The notes: generated from the letters alone by a model not told the origin. A DNA stretch of 64,000 bases from MWBF01 sp040772005 (GCA_040772005.1 JAXGYZ010000003.1:372001-436000), one strand, 5' to 3'. Shown: positions 32,492 to 41,440, counted from the first letter of the stretch. Numbers and translations: made by a program.

Positions 32492-33054
32492 TAGTTTACT
32501 CCCGGAAGAAGGTCGGCCGCGACGCGGAACGTGACGAACGAATAACCCTCGGTGGCCTGCAGGTAGGCCTGGGTCAGGGTGCCGCCCTCGCGCAGCCAGG
32601 GCGGGTAAAAAATGCTCCCCAGCAGCCGGGCCGGCCGGTGATCCGGCTGCGGCACCTCCTCCACCTCGTTGGACCACTCGCACAGGAAGACATGCCTCAG
32701 ACCCTCGCTCAGGCCCCCGCCCCTTACACCCGACAGGTTATTGGCCTGGTAAGGCCAGAGGTCCGGTCCAAACGCGTCCTTGTCGGGGTCGTCGCTGTAG
32801 AGCATCAGCAGCTCCGACATGGTCGGCAGACGATAGCGGCGGCCCTCTTGCGTGCTGAGCCAATCGCAGTACTCGCGGGCCGAGGTCTGCGAGGCATAGA
32901 TCACGGGCGCTGTGCCCGATGCCGGGAGGGTCAATGCGTGAGGCATGGGCTGGCCCACCTCGCGCAGATAGCGTTTGTAGGATTCACGGGTCACCGGCTG
33001 TGCGCCGATCACGCAGTGTACGCCGTGCCCGTTGAGTGTTTTGATTTCGGTCAT
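32491..33054 (-). CDS. small FGE/SUMF1-like (formylglycine-generating enzyme fold) protein
   Basis: A 187-residue protein with the fold pattern of the formylglycine-generating enzyme group: PVTRESYKRYLREVG, then SAREYCDWLSTQEGRRYRLP with TMSELLML, CEWSNEVEEV and SFVTFRVA at the end. The two active-site Cys of true FGE are not in the expected context, so it is more likely a ligand-binding C-type-lectin-like member than a sulfatase activator. It overlaps gltX by 4 bases (ATGA) and the C39-like gene by 1 base, so all three are translated as one unit. Confidence 0.7.
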   Translation of the reverse strand: MTEIKTLNGHGVHCVIGAQPVTRESYKRYLREVGQPMPHALTLPASGTAPVIYASQTSAREYCDWLSTQEGRRYRLPTMSELLMLYSDDPDKDAFGPDLWPYQANNLSGVRGGGLSEGLRHVFLCEWSNEVEEVPQPDHRPARLLGSIFYPPWLREGGTLTQAYLQATEGYSFVTFRVAADLLPGVN

Positions 33055-34565
33055 GCTGTCATCTGGGTTTCTAGCAGATGTTCGGCCTCTCGGCAGCGCG
33101 CCAGCACGCGATCCTGGCCCAAGGCCATGAAGCTGCCAAACAGCGGGGGCGCCACGTTCTTGCCCGTCGTCGCCACGCGCAACAGCCCGAAGACCTGGCC
33201 GGGTTTGAGGCCCAGCCGGTCGGCCAGCTCGCGCAGCGCCGGGTCCAGCGCCGTCTCATCGAAGGGCAGTTCCTCCAGCAGGCGGCGGCTGGCCTGCAGC
33301 GCTGCCAGCGCGCGGCCGGCAGCCAGCCCTTTGGGGATGAGCATCGCGGGATCGTAGGCGATCTGGTCCTCGAAGATGAAATCGACCCACGGCCAAGCCT
33401 CATCCAGGGTCTTCAGCCGCTCCGCGACCAGCGGCGCGACATGGGGCAGACCGGGATGCCGTGCCAGCTCCGCCTCAGGCCACCCGGACGTGCGGCTGAG
33501 GAACGGCAGCAGCCGGTCGGTCAGCTCCTCGCGGTCCAGCTCGCGGATGTAGTGGCCGTTCATCCACTGGAGCTTGCTCAGCGGTAGCGCGCCCGCAGCC
33601 GGATTGATGTCGGTGATATCGAACTGCGCGACCGCCTGCGCCCGCGTGAACAGGTCGGTGTCTGCGCTGTAGGCCCAGCCCATGTTGGCGAGGAAGTTGA
33701 ACATCGCTTCGGGCAGATAGCCGGCCTCGCGGTACTCGCGGATGTAGGTCAGCAGTTCCTCGTCGCCCTCGCCCTTCTTCTTGCGCTTGCTGAGCTTGCC
33801 CTCGCCGCTGGGGTCCAGGATCAGCGGCAGGTGGGCAAATGCAGGAATCTCCCAGCCGAGCGCGTCGTACAGGTTCACGTGCAGCGGCACGCTGCTCAAC
33901 CACTCATCCCCGCGCAGGATGTGCGTAATCTCCATGAAGTGGTCATCGAGCACGTTGGCGAAGTGGTAGGTCGGAAAACCGTCCGTCTTGACCAGCACCG
34001 GGTCGCGATACTGGTTGTTGTCGAAGGGTTTGATCTTGCGCAGCAGGTCGGTGAAGTGCGTCTCCCCGTCCACCGGCATGGCGAAACGGACGACCGACGG
34101 CGCCCCGGAGGCCTCCAGCTCGGCGCGCGCCGCACGGGTGAGCGTGCGGCAGTGGCGGTCATAGCCTATGACGGGGCTTTTGTTCGCGCGCTGCTCGGCA
34201 CGGAGGGCATCCAGGCGCTCGGCGGTGCAGTAGCAGCGGTACGCATGACCGGACGCGATGAGCCGCGCGGCCCATTCATGGTAGAAGGGCAGGCGCTCCG
34301 ACTGGAAGTAGGGGCCGTACGCGCCGCCCACGCCGGGGCCTTCGTCGTAGTCCAGCCCCAGCCAGGCCAGGCTGTCCATGATGTCTTGCAGCGAGTCCGG
34401 CACAAAGCGCGAGCGGTCGGTGTCCTCGATGCGCAGGATGAACTTGCCGCCTGTGTGGCGGGCATAGAGCCAGTTGAAGAGGGCGGTACGCGCGCTCCCC
34501 AGGTGAAAATAACCTGTGGGGCTGGGCGCCATCCGTACGCGCACCCGCTGGTCCGAGAGTGTCAT
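33051..34565 (-). CDS. gltX: glutamyl-tRNA synthetase
   Basis: A 504-residue class I aminoacyl-tRNA synthetase that charges tRNA-Glu and, in organisms without glutaminyl-tRNA synthetase, also tRNA-Gln. The HIGH motif is in PTGYFHLGSARTALFNW near residue 20, the KMSKS motif is GKLSKRKK near 265, and RIEDTDRSR is the usual following block. The C-terminal 150 residues are the helical anticodon-binding part. It leads an operon with the FGE-like and C39-like genes and lies beside tRNA-Gln(CTG). An extended -10 promoter is upstream. Confidence 0.96.
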   Translation of the reverse strand: MTLSDQRVRVRMAPSPTGYFHLGSARTALFNWLYARHTGGKFILRIEDTDRSRFVPDSLQDIMDSLAWLGLDYDEGPGVGGAYGPYFQSERLPFYHEWAARLIASGHAYRCYCTAERLDALRAEQRANKSPVIGYDRHCRTLTRAARAELEASGAPSVVRFAMPVDGETHFTDLLRKIKPFDNNQYRDPVLVKTDGFPTYHFANVLDDHFMEITHILRGDEWLSSVPLHVNLYDALGWEIPAFAHLPLILDPSGEGKLSKRKKKGEGDEELLTYIREYREAGYLPEAMFNFLANMGWAYSADTDLFTRAQAVAQFDITDINPAAGALPLSKLQWMNGHYIRELDREELTDRLLPFLSRTSGWPEAELARHPGLPHVAPLVAERLKTLDEAWPWVDFIFEDQIAYDPAMLIPKGLAAGRALAALQASRRLLEELPFDETALDPALRELADRLGLKPGQVFGLLRVATTGKNVAPPLFGSFMALGQDRVLARCREAEHLLETQMTA

Positions 34566-34597
34566 GGCTGTGTCCTTAGATGCTCTATCGGTTGGCA

Positions 34598-34644
34598 GTA
34601 GGCGCTTCAGCGCCGTCGCGCACCTGAGGCGCTGAAGCGCCTAC
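34598..34644. repeat. 17-base perfect inverted repeat upstream of gltX
   Basis: GTAGGCGCTTCAGCGCC (34598-34614) and GGCGCTGAAGCGCCTAC (34628-34644) with a 13-base loop. In the leader of gltX, so it may fold in the mRNA, or be a REP-like element. Confidence 0.85.
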
Positions 34645-34683
34645 TACGAACAGTGTTTGCGCAATTCCACACTATATCAACCC

Positions 34684-34692
34684 ATTATAGCA
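34684..34692 (-). promoter_or_regulatory. extended -10 promoter of gltX
   Basis: Minus-strand TGCTATAAT; no clear -35 box. About 120 bases upstream of the gltX ATG. Confidence 0.55.
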
Positions 34693-34705
34693 TATATCTG
34701 CCCGA

Positions 34706-35440
34706 TCACCACACGGTAAAGGCGCGCGCGCTTTGTGCAAACAGCTCCGCGGTGCCTGCTGTCGCATCGGGCCCGGCCGCGTAGCTCAGGATCCACAGGT
34801 CGGTGTCGGTCGCGATGAAATACTGGTGGCCCGTGACCTGGCCCGGCGCACCGTCGCGTCCAGTAAACGGGAAGCTGTAGGTGATATGTGCGGCGGCGCG
34901 GCCGTTAATGATGAGGTCCGTGCGCGTGGCGATGTCTGCGAAGGCCAGTTCGCGGTACTGCTCGACAATCGGCTGGATCAGCGCAGCCATGTCAGGCGCG
35001 GGCTGGCCGCCGAGCGATGTGCGGCGGATGTTCAGGTTGTCCACGAACACACTGCCCGGCGCAACCGGGCCGAAGGCCCAGAGCGCGACATCGTGCAGCG
35101 CATCCGCGCTGCCGATGATGCCGGCCAGCAGGGGGTTCTGTGCCTGGAATTCAGCAAAGCGCGCCGCAAGGTCATCCGTGTCCGGCTGCAGCACCGTCCA
35201 GTCCTCAGGCAGCCACAGTGCGAAATCCGGCGTGCGGTGCTCCGCCCAGCCCGCGGGCAGCGGGACCGCGGTCGGCTGGCTCGGCGCAGCGGTTGCGGTG
35301 GGCGTTACGACGGGCGCGGGCACGCTCGGGGTGGCCGCGGGCGTGGGAGACGGCGCCGGCGTGGGCGTGGACCGGGCCGGACACGCGGCCAGGACAAGCA
35401 CGACGAGCAGCAGGGCAGGAAAACGAAGTATGTGGGTCAT
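34706..35440 (-). CDS. lipoprotein of unknown function with Pro/Thr linker
   Basis: A 244-residue protein with a lipoprotein signal (LLLVVLVLAAC, lipid-bound Cys at residue 20), then a Pro/Thr/Ala-rich linker to about residue 60, then one compact domain (DFALWLPEDWTVLQPD, AFADIATRTDLIINGRAAAHITYSF, GHQYFIATDTDLWILSYAA) with the pattern of PsbP/DcrB-like domains. The domain may bind small ligands or proteins at the cell surface. No function is known. An AT-rich repeat lies upstream. The gene lies between the Rod operon and gltX on the same strand and could be read from the former, but a separate promoter is likelier. Confidence 0.72.
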   Translation of the reverse strand: MTHILRFPALLLVVLVLAACPARSTPTPAPSPTPAATPSVPAPVVTPTATAAPSQPTAVPLPAGWAEHRTPDFALWLPEDWTVLQPDTDDLAARFAEFQAQNPLLAGIIGSADALHDVALWAFGPVAPGSVFVDNLNIRRTSLGGQPAPDMAALIQPIVEQYRELAFADIATRTDLIINGRAAAHITYSFPFTGRDGAPGQVTGHQYFIATDTDLWILSYAAGPDATAGTAELFAQSARAFTVW

Positions 35441-35448
35441 GGGGTATC

Positions 35449-35520
35449 TGTAACGAGTAAAGAGTAACGAGTAATGAGCGAGATTACTTCTTACTCGTTA
35501 CTCGTCACTCGTTACTCATC
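35449..35520. repeat. GAGTAACGAGTAA direct and inverted repeats
   Basis: GAGTAA/CGAGTAA iterated on one side and its complement TACTCGTTACTCG on the other side of a short spacer, in the gap between rodA and the lipoprotein gene. Could form a hairpin after rodA. Confidence 0.75.
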
Positions 35521-35522
35521 TC

Positions 35523-36626
35523 CTATCGGTCAAAATCAATCTTTTTGTGCTGCAGGATCACGCTTTCGGCCAGGCCGATGCCGATGAGCATGGTCCAGAG
35601 CGAACTGCCGCCGTAACTGACGAACGGCAGCGGAACGCCGGTGGCCGGCAGGATGCGCAGGTTCATGCCGATATTGACGACGACCTGGAAGAAGATCATG
35701 GTGGTGACGCCGACGACAATCAACATGCCGAAGGTGTCGCGTGCCAGCCCGGCGATGCGCACCAGCCGCAGCAGCAGCGCGCCGAACAGGAAGATCAGCA
35801 GCGCGGCGCCGATGAAGCCCAGTTCCTCGGCTGTCACCGAGAAGATGAAGTCGGTGTGGCGCACGCGCAGGAAGTGCAGCTGACTCTGCGAGCCGCGGAA
35901 CAACCCTCGGCCCAGCCACCCGCCCGACCCGATCCCGATGATGGCTTGCTCGACATTGTACAGGTCGTCGGGCGAGGCCCCGCTCGGGTTGACAAGCATG
36001 AGGACGCGCTCCCGCATGTAGTCCTGGAGCAGGAATTTCCAGGCCGGCACGGCCGCAGCCGCGCCCGCGACGCCAAACAGCACCATGTGCCGGAAGCGCA
36101 GGCCGCTCATCAGGAGCATCACCCCGCCGATGACGACCACGGAGAGCGCGGTGCTCAGGTTGGGCTGGAGATAGATCAAGACCACGGGCGGCGCAATGAG
36201 CAGCAGCGCGCCGATGGGCGTCAGCAGGCTCTCCATCTTTTCCTCGCGGCTCGACAGGTAGTGTGCGAGCGCGACGATGAGCACGACCTTGATGAGCTCG
36301 GAGGGCTGGAGCAGGAACTCGCCCAGCTCGAACCACCGCTGCGCACCGCCGGACACCGTGCCGACCACGGCAATGGCTGCCAGAATCGCGAGCATAACGA
36401 GGTACGCTGGAAAAGCCAGGCTCGCCAGCAGGCGATAGTCCACGGCCGCTGCCAGGAACAGGAGAACCAGACCGAAACCCAGGAACGCGGCCTGGCGCCA
36501 CGGCCAGGAGCTGAGCACCTGGTTGCCCGCCAACGCGCTCGCTATCATCAGCACGCCGAACCCGCTCAGGATGAGTACGAGGCTCAGCAGCACGTAATCG
36601 AAGCGGCGATTGAAAACGAGTCTCAT
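35523..36626 (-). CDS. rodA: rod shape-determining SEDS glycosyltransferase RodA
   Basis: A 367-residue SEDS-family peptidoglycan polymerase with about ten membrane segments. Family marks include FDYVLLSLVLILSGFGVLMI at the start, the motif LLQPSELIKVVLIVALA near residue 112 and the C-terminal loop LPATGVPLPFVSYGGSS near 330, typical of RodA/FtsW. It works with PBP2 (next gene) to make glycan strands during elongation. The end of the mre operon order mreB-mreC-mreD-mrdA-rodA, 4 bases from mrdA, supports RodA rather than FtsW. Confidence 0.95.
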   Translation of the reverse strand: MRLVFNRRFDYVLLSLVLILSGFGVLMIASALAGNQVLSSWPWRQAAFLGFGLVLLFLAAAVDYRLLASLAFPAYLVMLAILAAIAVVGTVSGGAQRWFELGEFLLQPSELIKVVLIVALAHYLSSREEKMESLLTPIGALLLIAPPVVLIYLQPNLSTALSVVVIGGVMLLMSGLRFRHMVLFGVAGAAAAVPAWKFLLQDYMRERVLMLVNPSGASPDDLYNVEQAIIGIGSGGWLGRGLFRGSQSQLHFLRVRHTDFIFSVTAEELGFIGAALLIFLFGALLLRLVRIAGLARDTFGMLIVVGVTTMIFFQVVVNIGMNLRILPATGVPLPFVSYGGSSLWTMLIGIGLAESVILQHKKIDFDR

Positions 36627-36629
36627 ACG

Positions 36630-38846
36630 CTACGGTTGCGCCTCCGCGGGTACGGGTGCAGTGGCTTCGGCGCCCAGGGCCTCTGCCTCCGCGGCCGCTT
36701 CCTCGGCAGCCAGGCGCGCCTGGATGTCGAAGTAGGCTTGCAGCACCTTCTGTGCGATGGGCGCGGCCACGGCCGAGCCTTCGCCGCCGTTGGCAACGAA
36801 GACCGTCACGACAATCTCCGGCTCCACATAGGGTGCAAAGGCCGAGAACCAGGCGTGGGTGGGCAGGTTGCCGTCCTTGTCGCGATCGGGTTGACCGTCC
36901 TTATCCTCGTCGCGCGCGAACTCTGCCGTGCCGGTCTTGCCTGCGATGACAATGCCCGGCACCTGGACCCGTGTGGCCGTCCCGTGCGACCAGTTGATCG
37001 CACCGTACATGCCCTCGCGCACGATGTCCAGCAGCTCGGGCGCGACGGGCACTTCGCGAATCAGGTGCGGCTCGAACGGGCGCACCACCTCGCCTTCCGC
37101 ATCCGTCATGTAGTCGACGAGCTGGGGCTTCCAGAGCTTGCCGCGATTCGCGACGGCTGCGGTGGCGTTCGCCATCTGCAGCGGAGTCGCCAGGATATAG
37201 CCCTGGCCGATGCTCATGTTGTATGTGTCGCCGGTCAGCCAGTTCTCTGCATAGTTCAGGCGCTTCCACTTGGAGTCGGGGACCAGCCCCCGGGTTTCGC
37301 CCGGCAGCTCGATGCCGGTAATTGCGCCCAAACCGAACGCCCGCGCATACTGGCCGACCCGCTTGGAGCCCAGCCCTTCGAAGCGGTCGGGATAACCGCC
37401 GCCCAACATATAGAAGTAGATATCGTCGGAGACGGCCAGCGCGTCGCGCACGCCGACCGAGCCGTGCCCCCGGCCGTATTTGTGAATCCAGGAATAGAAC
37501 GGCGTCGCCAGAGAACGATCCCAGGGGAAGTACTGGTTGGGCAGCCAGATGATGCCGTCGTTGCTCCCGTCGAAGCCATCGCCCAGGGGCGTGCGTGCGT
37601 TGATTACCCCCTCGGCCAGCCCGCCGGACGCAACCACAATCTTGAAGACGGAGCCAGGCGGATACTGACCGCCGACCGCCCGGTCGAAGAGCGGCAGGTT
37701 CGGATCGGTCGTGAGCGCGTTCCAGGCCTCGTCGGTGATGCCTTTGACGAAGAGGTTGTTATCGTAGTTGGGCAGGCTGACGAGCGCGCGGACCTGGCCG
37801 TTGCGCGGGTCGAGCGCCAAGACCGCGCCCTGGGTGGCCTTGGTGAAGCCGGAGGATGCGTCGAACGCCTCCTGTAACGCCTGCGTGGCCGCAGCCTGGA
37901 GCTCCAGGTCCAGGCTCAAAACCAGATTGTAGCCAGGCTGCGCCGGCGTCGTCTCGCCGACCGTGCGGATGCGGCGACCGTGGACATCGACTTCGATGGT
38001 CTGGTGGCCCGGCTGCCCGCGCAACTCTTTCTCGAACCAGATTTCCAGCGCGGTCAGGCCGACCTGGTCATCGCGTTGATACCCCTCGGCGACATAGTCT
38101 TCAATCTGGCCTTCCGGGATGTGGCCCATGTAGCCGATGATGTGCGCAGTGAGCGAGCCGCTCGGATAGTCGCGGATCGGCTGCAGGGTAATCTGCACGC
38201 CTTCGAGATTGACCGCGTCCTCCGCGATGCGGAAGGCAGTTGCCTCTTTGACATAACGTGCGATAACGACAGGGCGGTAAGCGCCGCCCAGCAGGCCATC
38301 CTGAATCTTCTGCTCGATTTCGGCGCGCGGCATGATCCACGGCTGGCGCTCCGGAATCGCCATAATCGGGAGCGGCGTGGGGCTGGGAGTCGGGTTCCTG
38401 GGCGGCACGGACGTGGGCGAGGGCGTCGCCTGCGGGTCCACGGTGGGGGATGGCGTAGGCGAAGCGCGCAGATCGGGCACCGGCTCGTTTAGGATCGCGA
38501 GCAGCCGGTCCAGCACTGCCGTGGCCGCGGAGTTGGTATCCTGCTCCTCCGCCGGCTCATCTTCGGGGTCCTCGGGCAGGTCGCCGGGGATGATGACTAC
38601 CGTGAAGCTGGGCCGGTTCCGGGCCAGGATTTCGCCCTGCCGGTCGTAGATTACCCCGCGCGGCGCAGGTACGTCTACATCGCGCAGCCGGTTTTGGTCT
38701 GAGAGCAGGCGGTACTTCTCACCTGCAATCATCTGGATCTGCCAGAGCCGGCCGATGAGGATGACCGCCGCGAGCACGATGATCCCGCGCAGCAACAGCA
38801 AGCGCATGAACGCGGGGGTGCGGCTCGGTGATGGTGTTCCGCGCAT
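36630..38846 (-). CDS. mrdA: penicillin-binding protein 2 (transpeptidase)
   Basis: A 738-residue class B PBP that cross-links peptidoglycan during elongation. One membrane anchor near residue 15 (LLLLRGIIVLAAVILIG), then the dimerisation domain, then the transpeptidase with the SxxK motif PPGSVFKIVVA, SDD in the SxN place and KTGTAEF. A Pro/Thr/Ser-rich stretch at about 129-160 (SPTPSPT and similar) is inserted into the dimerisation domain and is not usual for PBP2. The start overlaps mreD's end only by spacing of 3 bases; the gene belongs to the mre operon. Confidence 0.95.
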   Translation of the reverse strand: MRGTPSPSRTPAFMRLLLLRGIIVLAAVILIGRLWQIQMIAGEKYRLLSDQNRLRDVDVPAPRGVIYDRQGEILARNRPSFTVVIIPGDLPEDPEDEPAEEQDTNSAATAVLDRLLAILNEPVPDLRASPTPSPTVDPQATPSPTSVPPRNPTPSPTPLPIMAIPERQPWIMPRAEIEQKIQDGLLGGAYRPVVIARYVKEATAFRIAEDAVNLEGVQITLQPIRDYPSGSLTAHIIGYMGHIPEGQIEDYVAEGYQRDDQVGLTALEIWFEKELRGQPGHQTIEVDVHGRRIRTVGETTPAQPGYNLVLSLDLELQAAATQALQEAFDASSGFTKATQGAVLALDPRNGQVRALVSLPNYDNNLFVKGITDEAWNALTTDPNLPLFDRAVGGQYPPGSVFKIVVASGGLAEGVINARTPLGDGFDGSNDGIIWLPNQYFPWDRSLATPFYSWIHKYGRGHGSVGVRDALAVSDDIYFYMLGGGYPDRFEGLGSKRVGQYARAFGLGAITGIELPGETRGLVPDSKWKRLNYAENWLTGDTYNMSIGQGYILATPLQMANATAAVANRGKLWKPQLVDYMTDAEGEVVRPFEPHLIREVPVAPELLDIVREGMYGAINWSHGTATRVQVPGIVIAGKTGTAEFARDEDKDGQPDRDKDGNLPTHAWFSAFAPYVEPEIVVTVFVANGGEGSAVAAPIAQKVLQAYFDIQARLAAEEAAAEAEALGAEATAPVPAEAQP

Positions 38847-38849
38847 AGC

Positions 38850-39368
38850 CTATACATCCATGACCGGCACGCCAATGCGGCCGGCCAGCCAGCGCAAGCC
38901 CGGATAGACCGGGAGCGTAATCACGATATTCAACACCAGCTCTGGCAGAATGATGCGCACAGTGCTGCCGACCCAATCGACCGGCACCGCGCGCAACTGC
39001 TGGGTCAGCAGAATCAGCCAGCCGTGGAGCGGCGTTGCCAGGATGACGAGCAGGACCGGCCAGAAGATGTGCTGCGCATAGATGCTGCTGCGCCCGATGC
39101 CGGCGAGAAAGCAGGTGGGCATCAGAGCGAGCGACGATGTGCCCAGCGGCAGACCTGACACCAGGTCAATGCCCAGGCCCCCGGCAAATGCCCACACCAG
39201 GCCTTCCTGCACGTTGCGCGTCAGGCTCCAGCAGACCACGGTTACGAGCAGCAGGTTCGCGCCAACGCCGATTATACGCACACGCGATAGCAACGTGCCC
39301 TGGACAAGAATGACCAGGCTCAGGATTGTCAGCCCCAGGTAGAGATCGGCGCGTCCGCTCTTGCTCAT
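38850..39368 (-). CDS. mreD: rod shape-determining protein MreD
   Basis: A 172-residue membrane protein with five or six spans (LYLGLTILSLVILVQGTLL, then GANLLLVTVVCW, LALMPTCFLAGIG and further), the MreD pattern. It sits between mreC and mrdA, as expected. The ATG at 39368 was chosen: upstream codons would encode an acidic repeat DESDDESDDESG made by the 12-base repeat between mreC and mreD and are not likely part of the protein. It bridges MreC to the PBP2/RodA complex. Confidence 0.88.
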   Translation of the reverse strand: MSKSGRADLYLGLTILSLVILVQGTLLSRVRIIGVGANLLLVTVVCWSLTRNVQEGLVWAFAGGLGIDLVSGLPLGTSSLALMPTCFLAGIGRSSIYAQHIFWPVLLVILATPLHGWLILLTQQLRAVPVDWVGSTVRIILPELVLNIVITLPVYPGLRWLAGRIGVPVMDV

Positions 39369-39402
39369 GGCCGCTGCCCGCCCACGCCTCGCGACCTCAC
39401 CC

Positions 39403-39438
39403 GACTCGTCATCCGACTCGTCATCCGACTCGTCATCC
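39403..39438. repeat. three 12-base repeats between mreC and mreD
   Basis: GACTCGTCATCC three times, running across the mreC stop codon; on the minus strand each unit carries GGATGA. It may be slippage-prone and shift the mreC-mreD spacing. Confidence 0.9.
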
Positions 39439-40290
39439 AACGCTCTCCAGCTCTTCGGGCTGGCCGGGCAGTGGCTTGAAGTTGGTAATGACGAGGACGA
39501 ACTCCAGGCGGACGAAGTTGACCGTGGGCCGGATGACCGCCTGCTGATACATATCGTAGTCATGCCGGATGACTTCGATGACCTGGCCGATGGCGACGTT
39601 CTTCGGGAAATTGCCGCCCAGGCCGGAGGTAATCACCTCGTCGCCGACGCTGATGTCCGCGTCCATCGGGATGTATTCCATGACCGGCAGTGCGCCCGCG
39701 CGGCCGTTCACCACGCCGACGGCCCGGTTGCGCTTGACCAGGGATTGGACGCCGCTGGACGGGTCGATGATGAGCAGCACCGTGGCCGAGTTGGGCCCCA
39801 CTTTGTCCACCCGCCCGATCAGGCCCTGCTCGTTCACGACGGGCATGCCCCGCGCAATGCCCTGTTCCGAGCCCAGGTCGATGGACAGGCTGGAGAGATA
39901 GTTCGTCTCCGCCTGGCTGATGACGCGCGCGATGACCTGCCCCCCGCGATAATCGTAGGTCGGATTCAACTGCTTGAACCTGAGCAGCTCGCGCAACTGC
40001 TGGTTTTCGGCCTCGACCTCGGTCAGGCGCAGGTTGTCGATAGTGAGGGTGTCAACACGGCTCTTGAGCTGCTGGTTCAGCGTGCGCAGCGTGCTCAGCT
40101 CGCGCGCGGTCGTCACGACTTCGCTGAACTGGTGGCCGATCGTATTGAAGGCATTGAGGAACGGGCGCGTGACGACGCTCGCCGCGCTCTCGACGGGCGC
40201 CATTTGCCCGGAACTGGACAGGATGAGCAGCGCGATGCTGATGCCCGCGAGGATGAAAAAGAGCGTCGTCCGGCCGGATACGCGTGTCAT
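39433..40290 (-). CDS. mreC: rod shape-determining protein MreC
   Basis: A 285-residue protein with one N-terminal membrane span (TTLFFILAGISIALLIL), a coiled-coil stretch at about 60-105 (RELSTLRTLNQQLKSRVDTL, AENQQLRELLRF) and a C-terminal beta-barrel domain (GMPVVNEQGLIGRVDKVG, NRAVGVVNGRAG, VGDEVITSGLGGNFP). The length and order match MreC. It forms a scaffold in the periplasm or wall space, linking MreB to the PBP2/RodA enzymes. It is 88 bases from mreB and 64 bases from mreD. Confidence 0.95.
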   Translation of the reverse strand: MTRVSGRTTLFFILAGISIALLILSSSGQMAPVESAASVVTRPFLNAFNTIGHQFSEVVTTARELSTLRTLNQQLKSRVDTLTIDNLRLTEVEAENQQLRELLRFKQLNPTYDYRGGQVIARVISQAETNYLSSLSIDLGSEQGIARGMPVVNEQGLIGRVDKVGPNSATVLLIIDPSSGVQSLVKRNRAVGVVNGRAGALPVMEYIPMDADISVGDEVITSGLGGNFPKNVAIGQVIEVIRHDYDMYQQAVIRPTVNFVRLEFVLVITNFKPLPGQPEELESVG

Positions 40291-40378
40291 GTTCGCAACG
40301 GATGCCGGGCGATGGGCGAGGAATCAATATGTAGCCGGGATGCTCGCCGGTCGACCGCCCTCCGTCTTTCGTCCTTTA

Positions 40379-41440
40379 TCAGTGTAACGTGCTTCCGCGC
40401 TGCATGCTGGCAAGCGTCTTCTGCAGCACGTCGAAGTTTTCCAGAACCATGCCCGAACCGCGCGCGACACAACTGAGCGAGTCTTCGGCAACGTAGACGC
40501 GCATCTTCGTTTCCTCACTGAGCCGCTGGTCCAGGCCCTTGAGCAGCGCGCCGCCGCCTGCCAGGGCGATGCCGTGCTCCATCAGGTCCGCGATGAGCTC
40601 GGGCGGCGTCTCGTCGATGGCCTGGCGCACCGTGTCGATGATGGTGCTGACCGAGTTGCGCAGCGCCTCGCGCATTTCCACGCTGCTGACCTCGATGCCC
40701 TCAGGCAGGCCGGAGACCAGGTTGCGCCCGCGCAGCTCGACCGTGATTTCGGGATCGAGCGGGTAGGCCGACCCGGCCTCGATTTTGACGCGCTCGGCCA
40801 TCTGCTCGCCGATCAGCAGGTTGTATTTCTGCTTGGCGTAGTTGATGATATCCTCGTTCATCTCGTCGCCTGCGACGCGAATCGAGCGGGCCACGACGAT
40901 GCCGCCGAGGGATGTCACCGCGACCTCGGTGGTGCCGCCGCCGATATCCACGATCATGCTGCCCAGGGCTTCCGCAACGGGCAGGCTGGCCCCGATGGCT
41001 GCGGCCATGGGCTCCTCGATCAGGTAGGCCTCGCGCGCGCCCGCGCTGATGGTGGCATCATAGACCGCGCGCTTTTCGACTTCCGTCACGCCGCTGGGGA
41101 TGCCGACAACCACCCGCGGCCGCGGCACGCGCAGCAACATGCGGTGGTGCACCTTGTCGATAAAGTAATGGAGCATCTGCTCCGTCACGTCGAAGTCCGA
41201 GATGACGCCATCGCGCAGGGGCCGGATGGCGACGATGTTGCCCGGCGTGCGCCCGACCATCTCCTTCGCCTCTGACCCGATGGCGAGCACCTTCTTGGTG
41301 CGCCGGTCGATGGCGACCACCGAAGGCTCGTTGATCAGGATGCCGCGATTGCGGACGTAGACGAGGGTATTGGCTGTACCGAGGTCAATACCGATATCGA
41401 GCGAAAACAGGCCGAGAAGCCAGTTGAGTGGGCTAACCAC
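40379..41440 (-). CDS. mreB: rod shape-determining actin-like protein MreB
   Basis: A 353-residue actin-family filament protein. The phosphate-1 motif is IGIDLGTANTLVYVRNRG, phosphate-2 MIVDIGGGTTEVAV, and the adenosine motif GIALAGGGALLKGL near residue 290, all intact. It polymerises under the membrane and directs the Rod complex. It is first in the leftward operon mreB-mreC-mreD-mrdA-rodA, and the consensus promoter 41497-41526 is 57 bases upstream. The N-terminus (VSPLNWLLGLFS) resembles the usual amphipathic membrane-binding helix. Confidence 0.97.
   Translation of the reverse strand: MVSPLNWLLGLFSLDIGIDLGTANTLVYVRNRGILINEPSVVAIDRRTKKVLAIGSEAKEMVGRTPGNIVAIRPLRDGVISDFDVTEQMLHYFIDKVHHRMLLRVPRPRVVVGIPSGVTEVEKRAVYDATISAGAREAYLIEEPMAAAIGASLPVAEALGSMIVDIGGGTTEVAVTSLGGIVVARSIRVAGDEMNEDIINYAKQKYNLLIGEQMAERVKIEAGSAYPLDPEITVELRGRNLVSGLPEGIEVSSVEMREALRNSVSTIIDTVRQAIDETPPELIADLMEHGIALAGGGALLKGLDQRLSEETKMRVYVAEDSLSCVARGSGMVLENFDVLQKTLASMQRGSTLH

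Noticed and set aside
32491..33054. Target gene of a diversity-generating retroelement
   Set aside because: FGE-like folds are common DGR targets, but no reverse transcriptase or template repeat is seen in the window.
35547..37877. 776-codon plus-strand ORF over rodA and mrdA
   Set aside because: Spans two genes with strong motifs on the minus strand and has no motif itself.
39369..39563. N-terminal extension of MreD
   Set aside because: The extension would be Ser/Asp/Glu repeats made by the 12-base array and by antisense of mreC, while a normal MreD starts at 39368.
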